Assembly: GCF_014672835.1 (NCBI RefSeq)
Contig: NZ_CP060244.1
Coordinates: 274,501 to 338,500 of the forward strand
DNA from: Entomobacter blattae
Lineage (GTDB): Bacteria > Pseudomonadota > Alphaproteobacteria > Acetobacterales > Acetobacteraceae
DNA length: 64,000 nt
Reading direction: 5' to 3'
The position numbers were made by a program, and so were the translations under genes. Positions 37,450-45,716 of the stretch are shown piece after piece. Numbering within the stretch: position 1 is the first letter of the stretch; every line of letters begins with the position of its first letter. A model generated the notes under the pieces. That model had not been told where the DNA came from, did no database searches, and saw nothing but the letters and a program-made list of their open reading frames with translations.

Positions 37450-38581
37450 CTAAATCGCCTGAGCGCTCGCCTCAGAACGGGTGGTGCCAACACGCTGGGA
37501 AAGAGCAGCTGCCATAAAGTCATCCAGGTCACCATCCAGAACGGCCTCAGGATTGGTTTTTTCAAGATTTGTCCGCAAGTCTTTTACCAGCTGATAAGGG
37601 GCAAGAACGTACGAGCGAATCTGGTGCCCCCACCCAATATCTGTTTTAGAGGCTTCGGTTTGGGCGGCGGCGGCTTCTCGTTTTTGTAATTCTGCTTCGT
37701 AAAGTCGGGCCTTTAACATCCCCATCGCTGTAGCACGGTTACGATGTTGCGAACGATCAGTTTGGCAGGCCACCACAATTCCTGAGGGGATATGTGTAAT
37801 GCGGATGGCTGATTCCGTTTTATTGATATGCTGCCCCCCTGCCCCAGAAGCACGAAAAGTATCGACTTTAAGGTCAGCGTCTGAAATTTCAATCTCAATA
37901 GAGTCATCGACTTCGGGATAAACCCAGACGGAAGCGAAAGAAGTATGCCTGCGTGCCGCTGAATCAAACGGCGATATCCGCACCAAACGATGAACCCCAG
38001 CCTCTGTTTTTAACCAGCCGTACGCATTGGGCCCAGAAACCTGAATGGTGGCAGATTTCAAACCCGCTTGCTCACCATCTGTGCTTTCCATAAAGGTAAT
38101 TTTATAGCCATGTTTTTCTGCCCAGCGGGTATACATCCGCAAAAGCATTTCTGTCCAATCCTGGGATTCTGTACCTCCAGCACCAGAATTAACCTCCAAA
38201 TAACAGTTATTCTGATCAGCCTCACCAGAGAGTAAGCTTTCTATCTCCCGTCTCTTGGCCTCTTCTGCCAGGTGAGTTAAGCTTGTCATCACTTCTGCAA
38301 TAATGGCATTGTCACCCTCTTCTTCAGCCAACGCCAATAATTCAAGATTAGCTTTTGCCTCACCCTCCATAGTTTTAACCCCCTCAACCTGGGAGACGAG
38401 AAAATTACGTTCACGCATAATTTTCTGCGCCTGTTCAGGGTTATCCCACAAGGTTGGATCTTCCACCTTATTGTTTAACTCCGCAAGGCGATCCTGGGCT
38501 ATATCCCAGTCAAAGATGCCTCCTCAGCAGTGCAATGGACTGCTTGATCTGGTCATATAAGGCTTCACTTTCAGCCGACAT
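37450..38581 (-). CDS. prfB: peptide chain release factor 2, with programmed +1 frameshift
   Basis: Releases peptides at UGA and UAA. The true start is the ATG at 38581; the first 23 codons end in CTT, then TGA at 38512-38510. Reading continues after a +1 shift from GAC at 38511 to the stop at 37450, giving 376 residues. The product has the SPF tripeptide (RISPFDSAARR) and the catalytic GGQ (GAGGQHINKTES). Frameshifting lets RF2 level control its own synthesis. Any call starting at the internal GTG at 38466 loses the N-terminal 38 residues. Confidence 0.95.
38509..38524 (-). promoter_or_regulatory. RF2 recoding site
   Basis: On the minus strand AGGAGG (38524-38519), then CAT, CTT, TGA and C: the classic internal Shine-Dalgarno, slippery CTT and in-frame TGA-C of prfB autoregulation. 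Confidence 0.95.
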
Positions 38582-38738
38582 ATTCTTCCTCGCTATTAGT
38601 CTCTTACTTTACAATTTACCAAACACGCTTAAAGAGTGCGATAGAGTATAATGAATAATCCATGACCTTGGGCACTATAAAAATACTTTAGAGAATCTCT
38701 CAACAAAACCCAATAGCCTTCTCCTTGCAATCATGCCG

Positions 38739-41327
38739 CTAGTAAAGACCACCCATGCCAATATCTCCCCCAGCAGATGGGGCATCAACAGTCTTCTTCC
38801 TGCCAGTTTCATAAGAAGATGCTCCTCCACTGCTTACAGCCCCCCCACCCGATTCCATATCGCTTTCGGAGAGGGGAAGGTTCTCGGCACCCGTATCGGA
38901 AGCACTTAACTTCTGAGAGTCTGACCCTTTTCCCCATAAATTAGCACTGGCCCCTGGCTTTTGCCCTGGCTTAAAGGCATCTGTTGCTATTCCACGACCA
39001 GTATTATACTGAGCTAATGTTATACCAGAAGGGATAACAAAACGCGTGGCCGGCAAGGTCTGAAAGACTTCTTTCATAAACTTGTTCCAAATCGGTCCCG
39101 CAACGACTCCCCCTGTTTCGTTCTTTCCAAGGCTTTGGGGCTTGTCAAATCCCATCCAGACAATAGTCACCACATCTGGCGAAAAACCAGCAAACCAGGC
39201 ATCGTTAAAATTCTGGCTGGTTCCCGTTTTCCCCGCTATAGGTTGGGTAATACCCTCTCCTGCTCGGCGGCCCGTTCCACGCTTAATCACATCTTCCATC
39301 ATGGTAATAATCTGGAAGGCACTCTGAGGCGTAGCAGCCTCTTCACGCTTATCCACTCGCTGTGGGTAAATGCTTGGATTATCCAGATCTTTCCCTTCAA
39401 AGAAGGAAGAATGCCAGATGACCTGCCCGTCCCTGTCTTGAACGTAATCCACCAAGCTGGGGACCACAACCTTTCCTTGGGCAGCAATAGAAGCATAGGC
39501 CCCTGCTTCACGCAATACAGTCGTTTCTACAGCCCCCAAAGCAGCGGGTAACACTTTGGGCATAGAATCAACCTCGTGCAGGGCAATCGCCATTTTGGCG
39601 ACATTGCTCATCCCCACATGAGCCGCCAGACGAATGGTTACAAGGTTACGGGAGCCTCGTAATGCGTCATGCAGGGTTGTTGAGCCCCAAAAATCCTTTT
39701 CATAATTGCTGGGGTGCCAATCCCCAGAGGAAAAAGGAGCATCCTCGAATTTTTGCGAAGGAGAAATATTTTGTTCCATGGCCGTAAGATAAACAATAGG
39801 TTTAAACGAGGATCCAGGCTGACGTAGGGCCTGGGTAGCACGGTTAAACTGCGAGGCATCAAACGACCAACCCCCTACAAGAGCCAAAACACGCCCGGTA
39901 TGGACATCCACCGAAACGAGAGCCCCCTCAACTGTTGGGATTTGCTGGATAGTAACACGCTCATCAGACTGACGCCCATCAGAAGACTGGGGCTCCACCA
40001 TAACCAGATCCCCCACATGAAAGGCATGGCCATTCCTCATCCAGCCTAAGTCTTTAGCCGTTAACATCCCGGTATGGGAAATAGGCTCCATACGGCGGTT
40101 GGTACGACCATCCAACCAACCAACCTTACCCTTATTCGTTAATATTACCCCCAACCGCCATTGGTACAATAAACCAGAAGGCGCTTTGGCAAGACGTAAC
40201 TCCTTTTGCCAGCTGCCTTCTTCTACATCCTGAATATGACCCACCGGCCCATGCCAACGATTATGACGACGGTCATAATTTATTAAGCCCTCATGCAGTA
40301 ATGCTGTTGCACTGGCCTGTAATTTGGGATCCATGCTGGTATGAGCAATCAAGCCCCCTTCCATGGCCTTGTCTTTCCCAAACCGCTCTATTAACTCCCG
40401 TCGAACGGCTTCGGCGAACCACTCAGAACCCCCAACGGGACCAGGGCGTATAAAAACTTTTGGCACGAGCGGCTCTGCCTTAGCCTCGTCAGCTTCCTTG
40501 CGCGAAAGAGCCCCCGTTTCAACCATTCTCTCAAGCACCCAGTTCCTTCGTCCCCTTGCAACATCGGGATAGCGATAAGGGTTATAATTAGCAGGAGATT
40601 TAGGCAAAGCGGCTAAAAATGCCACCTCGGCATTATCCAATTGGTTCAGGGGTTTGTTAAAATAAGCTTCTGAGGCCGCTGCAATACCGTAAGCCCCATT
40701 CCCAAGATAAATTTCATTCAGATAAATTTCCAGGATACGCTCTTTAGGTAAAGATTGCTCAACCCGCATAGCCAGCAATGCTTCCCTGATTTTACGAGTA
40801 ACGGAAAGGGTCTGCACTGAACCCAATAACATGATACGCGAAACCTGCTGGGTAATGGTAGAGGCTCCGATAGGCCTTTTGCCATGGCTCATGGTTAAAT
40901 CGGTTAGGCCAGCACGAATAATGGCTAAGGGGTCTACACCATTATGGCTATAGAATTTCTGATCTTCAGCAGAAATAAAAGCCTGCTTTACCCGATCGGG
41001 TATAGCATAATAGGGTACAAAAATACGCCGTTCGGCGGCCAGTTCGGCCATGAGCTGATCATCACTGGCATAGATACGGCTCATAACCTGTGGCTGATAA
41101 TTCTTCAACCCATCAACCGTTGGCAAGTCTCCCACCAGCTTTTCGTAACCCACAATAAAAACACTGCCACCGCCGATCACGCCAAGCAGCACAACACCCA
41201 GTACCCCACCCACCAGCCGGCGCCACATACGAAAACGCGGCCGCCTTAAAAGTGGCGGGCTCCGCCTTTTTTCTAGACCAGGATCGGGTAATGGTTTTTT
41301 TTCTGCATTATCAAACTGCAGAGACAT
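38739..41327 (-). CDS. mrcA: class A penicillin-binding protein 1A
   Basis: Bifunctional peptidoglycan synthase. 862 residues: cytoplasmic basic tail, one membrane helix at about 38-60, glycosyltransferase domain with catalytic Glu 121 in SAEDQKFYSHNG and TITQQVSRI. The transpeptidase has SSFK at 506-509 and KTG near residue 700. An OB-like insert separates the domains. The C-terminal 80 residues are Gly/Ser-rich. ATG at 41327. Confidence 0.93.
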   Translation of the reverse strand: MSLQFDNAEKKPLPDPGLEKRRSPPLLRRPRFRMWRRLVGGVLGVVLLGVIGGGSVFIVGYEKLVGDLPTVDGLKNYQPQVMSRIYASDDQLMAELAAERRIFVPYYAIPDRVKQAFISAEDQKFYSHNGVDPLAIIRAGLTDLTMSHGKRPIGASTITQQVSRIMLLGSVQTLSVTRKIREALLAMRVEQSLPKERILEIYLNEIYLGNGAYGIAAASEAYFNKPLNQLDNAEVAFLAALPKSPANYNPYRYPDVARGRRNWVLERMVETGALSRKEADEAKAEPLVPKVFIRPGPVGGSEWFAEAVRRELIERFGKDKAMEGGLIAHTSMDPKLQASATALLHEGLINYDRRHNRWHGPVGHIQDVEEGSWQKELRLAKAPSGLLYQWRLGVILTNKGKVGWLDGRTNRRMEPISHTGMLTAKDLGWMRNGHAFHVGDLVMVEPQSSDGRQSDERVTIQQIPTVEGALVSVDVHTGRVLALVGGWSFDASQFNRATQALRQPGSSFKPIVYLTAMEQNISPSQKFEDAPFSSGDWHPSNYEKDFWGSTTLHDALRGSRNLVTIRLAAHVGMSNVAKMAIALHEVDSMPKVLPAALGAVETTVLREAGAYASIAAQGKVVVPSLVDYVQDRDGQVIWHSSFFEGKDLDNPSIYPQRVDKREEAATPQSAFQIITMMEDVIKRGTGRRAGEGITQPIAGKTGTSQNFNDAWFAGFSPDVVTIVWMGFDKPQSLGKNETGGVVAGPIWNKFMKEVFQTLPATRFVIPSGITLAQYNTGRGIATDAFKPGQKPGASANLWGKGSDSQKLSASDTGAENLPLSESDMESGGGAVSSGGASSYETGRKKTVDAPSAGGDIGMGGLY

Positions 41328-41451
41328 ATGGGGGCACCTGCTTTAATATTAAGAGCAATATAGAAATTGCATCTGTTCATTTATTCCTTGGCTATGCCCA
41401 TTTAACAGAAAAACAGACTTTAAAAAATAAAAAATATCTTGAACCCGCTAT

Positions 41452-42435
41452 TTAATAGGAATGTTTTATTGGTTTAACAATTTTTGTGGTTTTTGTTTTG
41501 TGCCACTCATTTCTGCCATATTCATCAATCTGGACAAATTCTTCATCTGTTAACTCTATTTCAGCAGCTCTGGTATTACTCTCTAAATGCTGTGGATTAG
41601 ACGTACCAGGAATAGGAATAATGGCTGGAGAGCGCCTTAATAACCATGCTAAAGATAACTGTCCCGGTGTAACTTTTTTACGCCTAGCCATTTCTACCAG
41701 CACAGACTCCCTGCCATTCTCTCCTTCCAGAGACCCTGCTGCCAACGGCGCCCAGGGAATAAAACCAATACCGTTATCCTCGCAATATTGTAATACATCT
41801 TCTGAGTGACGGTTGACGAGATTATAACGATTTTGCACGGTCGCCACCGTAAAATACTGGGAAGCCCGCTTGATCATCTCCACTGAGACTTCGGATAACC
41901 CCCCATAAAGAATAAGCCCTTCAGCTTGTAAATCCCCCATCAGCTGGAACTGCGCCTCAGGCGGAACATCTATTCCCACCCGATGAAGTTGCCATAAGTC
42001 AATACGCTCCACCTTAAGCCTGCGCAGGCTCATCAGCACGCATTGACGAAGATAGTCTGTATTACCAATAGGCCGCCAAATATTGGGGCCATGCCGGGTA
42101 TGCCCCCCTTTGGTGGCAATAATCAGCCCTTTAGGATAGGGATATAATGTTTCTCGAATGAGCTCTTCGCTCACAAAAGGACCATAGCTATCGGCGGTAT
42201 CAATAAAATTAATCCCCAGCTCTTGGGTCTTCCTTAAGGTTGCCTTTGCCTGCTCTATGTCGGGGGGATAGCCCCATATCCCCTTGCCTGTTATCCGCAT
42301 AGCCCCAAAGCCTAGCCGGACAATATCCAGCTCCTCTCTCACACGGCTATCGGTGCGTAGGCGATAAGTGCCGGCTTTTGTTGCATCAGGAAGAGCTTCT
42401 TTTTTGATATCACCCAATTTCTTATTCCAATCCAT
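41452..42435 (-). CDS. aldo/keto reductase (second)
   Basis: 327 residues. Tetrad Asp 79 and Tyr 84 (FIDTADSYGPFVSE), Lys 109 (IATKGG), His 151 (LWQLHRVG); cofactor part PAIIPIPGTSNPQHLESN. It differs clearly from the reductase at 25057 and is closer to YajO/plant-type sugar-aldehyde groups. Substrate unknown. Upstream, a 14-bp direct repeat could bind a regulator. Confidence 0.9.
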   Translation of the reverse strand: MDWNKKLGDIKKEALPDATKAGTYRLRTDSRVREELDIVRLGFGAMRITGKGIWGYPPDIEQAKATLRKTQELGINFIDTADSYGPFVSEELIRETLYPYPKGLIIATKGGHTRHGPNIWRPIGNTDYLRQCVLMSLRRLKVERIDLWQLHRVGIDVPPEAQFQLMGDLQAEGLILYGGLSEVSVEMIKRASQYFTVATVQNRYNLVNRHSEDVLQYCEDNGIGFIPWAPLAAGSLEGENGRESVLVEMARRKKVTPGQLSLAWLLRRSPAIIPIPGTSNPQHLESNTRAAEIELTDEEFVQIDEYGRNEWHKTKTTKIVKPIKHSY

Positions 42436-42472
42436 ATTCTGTCATACGTTAATTCTGGTATACACTAATCAT

Positions 42473-42502
42473 TGATTAAAATTTATAGTGATTAAAATTT
42501 AT
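42473..42502. repeat. 14-bp direct repeat upstream of the reductase
   Basis: TGATTAAAATTTAT occurs at 42473-42486 and 42489-42502, spaced 16 bp start to start, 38 bp upstream of the reductase ATG. Confidence 0.7.
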
Positions 42503-42503
42503 T

Positions 42504-42538
42504 CCCAATATTTTCTTCTTTATTAAAGAGATATTGGG
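42504..42538 (-). terminator. possible hrcA terminator
   Basis: CCCAATAT pairs with ATATTGGG around a 19-base, partly self-paired loop, 35 bp past the hrcA stop and followed on the minus strand by AT-rich DNA. AT-rich stem, so strength is uncertain. Confidence 0.45.
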
Positions 42539-42573
42539 ATTTGTCTGAAATACCGCAACAAGCAACACGACCT

Positions 42574-43662
42574 TTATTCCAGAAACCGCCCTAGCAGACG
42601 GGCCGTATAGTCTACAACAGGGATAATACGACCATAATTGATGCGCGTAGGGCCAATCACGCCGATTGCCCCTACGATACGGTTTTGCTTATTGCGTGCA
42701 GGAGCAACAATGGTTGCCACACCTGAAACCCCAAACAAGCTACTTTCTGCCCCGATAAATATTCTAACCCCATCGGATTCCTCGACCAGATCCAAAAGTT
42801 GAAGCATAATTTCCTGTGTTTCTAAACGCTCAAACAAGAGCTGAATGGTCGAAAGCTTTTCCAGTTCGGTAATATCTGTCAGCAAGCTTCCTTGCCCTTT
42901 AATAAATAATGTGCCCCCTTTATCCCCATCGGCCCAGGTGGCCAGACCACTTTCCACAACATTCACCGCCAATTGATCAAGTTCTGTCTTGTTGGCTGCC
43001 ATTTCTTCTCCCACAAGCAAGCGTAACTCCGCCAAAGTCAGCCCTGAAAAGCGGGAGTTAAGGTAGTTACTGGCCTGTGCTAAGGCTGAAGGCGGAGAGC
43101 CTGCCGGAATTTCGATGACACGGTTCTCTACCTGCCCATCTGTATTGACCAAAACCACCAATGCCCTTTGTGCACTTAAGGGAATAAACTCAATATGTTT
43201 AATTGTTCCCTCTCCTTTAGGAGCAACAACCAACCCTGCTGCTGAAGACAGGCCAGCAAGCATGCCTGAAGCCTCAGAAAGCAAATCTTGTAAGGAACGC
43301 CCTTTACTGTTAAGGGCCTGGGCGATCAGCTTTTGCTCTTGCTCGCTCACCCCCCCTAATTGGAGCAACCCATCGACAAACAAACGCAGGCCTTTATCTG
43401 TGGGCAAACGCCCAGCCGAAACATGCGGGGCAAAAAGCAAGCCACTTTCTGTCAGCTCGGCCATAACATTACGAATAGTGGCAGGAGAAAGAGAAACGGA
43501 AAGCCGCTCGGAAAGGGTTCGAGAGCCAATCGGTCCCCCCGTTTCGAGATATTCTTCTACAATTTCGCGTAAAATAGCAGCAGACCTGGTATCCAGCCCC
43601 AAAGAGGATAAATACTGGCTTTTATTTTGTATCCACCCACCTCTCTCTTTTCTGTCCGACAT
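42574..43662 (-). CDS. hrcA: heat-inducible repressor HrcA
   Basis: Represses groESL/dnaK via CIRCE sites. 362 residues from the ATG at 43662, which has GGAG six bases upstream; a GTG at 43686 is less likely. N-terminal winged helix with GPIGSRTLSERLSVSLSPAT and IRNVMAELTESGLLFAPHVS, then the GAF-like and dimerisation regions ending VDYTARLLGRFLE. No CIRCE copy is seen in the window. Divergent from rph, a conserved alphaproteobacterial arrangement. Confidence 0.94.
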   Translation of the reverse strand: MSDRKERGGWIQNKSQYLSSLGLDTRSAAILREIVEEYLETGGPIGSRTLSERLSVSLSPATIRNVMAELTESGLLFAPHVSAGRLPTDKGLRLFVDGLLQLGGVSEQEQKLIAQALNSKGRSLQDLLSEASGMLAGLSSAAGLVVAPKGEGTIKHIEFIPLSAQRALVVLVNTDGQVENRVIEIPAGSPPSALAQASNYLNSRFSGLTLAELRLLVGEEMAANKTELDQLAVNVVESGLATWADGDKGGTLFIKGQGSLLTDITELEKLSTIQLLFERLETQEIMLQLLDLVEESDGVRIFIGAESSLFGVSGVATIVAPARNKQNRIVGAIGVIGPTRINYGRIIPVVDYTARLLGRFLE

Positions 43663-44006
43663 ATGCTCTCCACCTTGCCCAATCACGTCGTGTTTTGCCC
43701 TTTATAAAATGGGCATCTCTTTACAGGTTATTTTTCCGGAATAAAAAAGGGCGTTACTTTAATCCCTTTGCATAACAATCTCTCTGCATAACCCTTTTTC
43801 TGTATATCACTTCAATGTAAGTTCATCCCACTCAATGTAAGCTTACCCAACCAGTTTTAAATATTCCCTATCTCTATAAAATTGACAATCAATAAACCCT
43901 TTTTTCAGCCAAAGCGGCCCACTCCCTTATAATTTCCCTTTGCTTTCACTTTTTTGTTGGCTTATGTGTATTACGGTTTTCTACACTAACATATAAAGGG
44001 TTTATA
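43663..44006. other. divergent spacer hrcA/rph
   Basis: 344 bp, AT-rich. TCAATGTAAG occurs twice (43812-43821 and 43832-43841), 20 bp apart. No CIRCE element and no gene seen. Confidence 0.5.
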
Positions 44007-44744
44007 ATGCGTTTTTCTGGCCGCGCGCGCAATGCACTCCGTCCTGTTTCCATTGAACCGGGCTTTGCCCACCATGCAGAAGGCTCTGTTTTAATCCGCA
44101 TGGGAAACACTGAAGTCATTTGTGCTGCTACAGTAGAAAACAAGGTGCCCCCTTTTTTGCGTAATCAGGGCCTAGGGTGGGTTACCGCTGAATATGGCAT
44201 GCTCCCCCGATCTACCCATACGCGCACCAACCGCGAAGCGGCCAAGGGCAAGCAATCTGGCCGAACCCAGGAAATACAACGCCTTATCGGCCGCTCCCTC
44301 AGGGCTGTTGTTAATCGTAAGCTGATGGGAGAGATGACCATAACGCTGGATTGTGATGTTATTAATGCTGATGGAGGTACCCGTTGCGCCTCTATCACCG
44401 GGGCGTGGGTGGCTTTACATTTGGCTTTTGATTCCCTTCTCCAGAAAAAAGCCCTACAACACCATCCCATAACAGGGCAAATTGCTGCTGTTTCTTGTGG
44501 GCTAGACACTCACGGACCACTGCTCGACTTAGACTATCAAGAAGATAGCTCAGCTGCCACAGACGCCAATTTTATTCTTACAGCGGATAACAGAATTGTC
44601 GAAATCCAGATGACTGCCGAAGAAAAACCCTTTAGCAGCACAGAAATGCACTCTCTCCTTGCACTGGCCCAAGAAGGCACACAAAGTCTTTTCACCTACC
44701 AGAACAAAGCTTTGCACGCAGAAAAATCCCGTAAGACAGCCTAA
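44007..44744 (+). CDS. rph: ribonuclease PH
   Basis: Phosphorolytic trimming of tRNA 3-prime ends. 245 residues, full length. MLPRSTHTRTNREAAKGKQS (about 66-85) and [20 protein letters not shown] hold the RNA and phosphate contacts; [20 protein letters not shown] is also typical. A 201-bp piece of this gene (44321-44521) is duplicated inverted at 22143-22343. rdgB follows 55 bp downstream, likely cotranscribed. Confidence 0.95.
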   Translation: MRFSGRARNALRPVSIEPGFAHHAEGSVLIRMGNTEVICAATVENKVPPFLRNQGLGWVTAEYGMLPRSTHTRTNREAAKGKQSGRTQEIQRLIGRSLRAVVNRKLMGEMTITLDCDVINADGGTRCASITGAWVALHLAFDSLLQKKALQHHPITGQIAAVSCGLDTHGPLLDLDYQEDSSAATDANFILTADNRIVEIQMTAEEKPFSSTEMHSLLALAQEGTQSLFTYQNKALHAEKSRKTA

Positions 44745-44799
44745 CACCCCACTCACTGTACCCGTTTCTGCTTTTTAACTCCTAGAATGGCTTTATCCT

Positions 44800-45414
44800 A
44801 TGCTTAGCTCGTACCAGCGCCTAACACGGGGAGAAACCCTTGTTCTTGCCAGTCACAACAAGGGAAAACTACAAGAATTTAATAGCCTTCTCTCCCCTTA
44901 TGAAATCACCGTTGTTTCCGCAGGCTCCCTTAATCTAGCAGAGCCTGATGAAACAGAAACAACATTTGCCGGCAACGCTTTGCTTAAAGCCCACCATGCA
45001 GCCCAAGCCACAAATCTGCCGGCCTTGGCCGATGATTCTGGCTTTTGTGTTGCAGAACTTGATGGACAACCGGGCATTTATTCAGCCCGATGGGCTGGCC
45101 CCAACAAAGATTTTTCCTTTGCCATGCATCGTATCCACACGCTTTTAAAAGGAAAGGAAAAGAGCCGGGCCTGGTTTTCTTGCGTATTATGCCTCTATTG
45201 GCCCCAAGGCCCCGCCTATAGTTTTGAGGGCCAGGTTAATGGCACTTTTGTGTGGCCACCCCGTGGGGATAAGGGCCATGGATACGATCCCGTCTTTCAG
45301 CCAGAGGGATATGACAAAACATTCGCAGAAATGCCTGAAGCGGAAAAAAATGCCCTTAGCCACCGCTTTCTTGCTTTTGCCCAACTCCGTAAACATAGTC
45401 TCCCACTCCTCTAA
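44800..45414 (+). CDS. rdgB: XTP/dITP pyrophosphatase
   Basis: Removes deaminated purine triphosphates. 204 residues. LASHNKGKLQEFNSLL (about 17-32), ADDSGFCVAELDGQPGIYSA (about 71-90) and GHGYDPVFQPEGYDKTFAEM are the Ham1/RdgB signatures. The C-terminus ends SHRFLAFAQL. Downstream of rph as in most alphaproteobacteria; the usual hemW neighbour is missing here. Confidence 0.94.
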   Translation: MLSSYQRLTRGETLVLASHNKGKLQEFNSLLSPYEITVVSAGSLNLAEPDETETTFAGNALLKAHHAAQATNLPALADDSGFCVAELDGQPGIYSARWAGPNKDFSFAMHRIHTLLKGKEKSRAWFSCVLCLYWPQGPAYSFEGQVNGTFVWPPRGDKGHGYDPVFQPEGYDKTFAEMPEAEKNALSHRFLAFAQLRKHSLPLL

Positions 45415-45716
45415 CAAGCTTTCATGCCTCTTGTCATAATAGGCATTAACATCGCGCGAGAAGGGCCTAATACTCAGCCTTAATGACCTCTAAGGAGCGT
45501 TCTTTAAGGTTGTTCTCTCCAAGAAACCTTCCCACTTGATAGGGCAACGAACAGACACGCACTCTTTAAGAGAAAGCCGCTATATTTTGCTGCCTCCCTT
45601 TCATAAGAAGAGAGAATAGCCACCTTCTGCTAGCCCCTCTCGTAAAACTCTCTTTTATTAAGAGAAACATACAGCTCTATGGCTGCCCTAATACCCCCCT
45701 CCCTTAAGATAGGGTG
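45415..45716. other. convergent spacer after rdgB and hpnN
   Basis: 302 bp. Short hairpins: ATGCCT/AGGCAT at about 45424-45447 after rdgB, and TCTCTT/AAGAGA at 45649-45665 after hpnN. A 31-codon minus-strand frame here lacks support. No gene recognised. Confidence 0.5.

Noticed and set aside
43687-44006. CIRCE operator by hrcA
   Set aside because: Only a short CAATGTAAG direct repeat is present, not the inverted TTAGCACTC/GAGTGCTAA.
45477-45570. 31-codon minus-strand frame after rdgB
   Set aside because: Too short, GTG start, nothing similar known.
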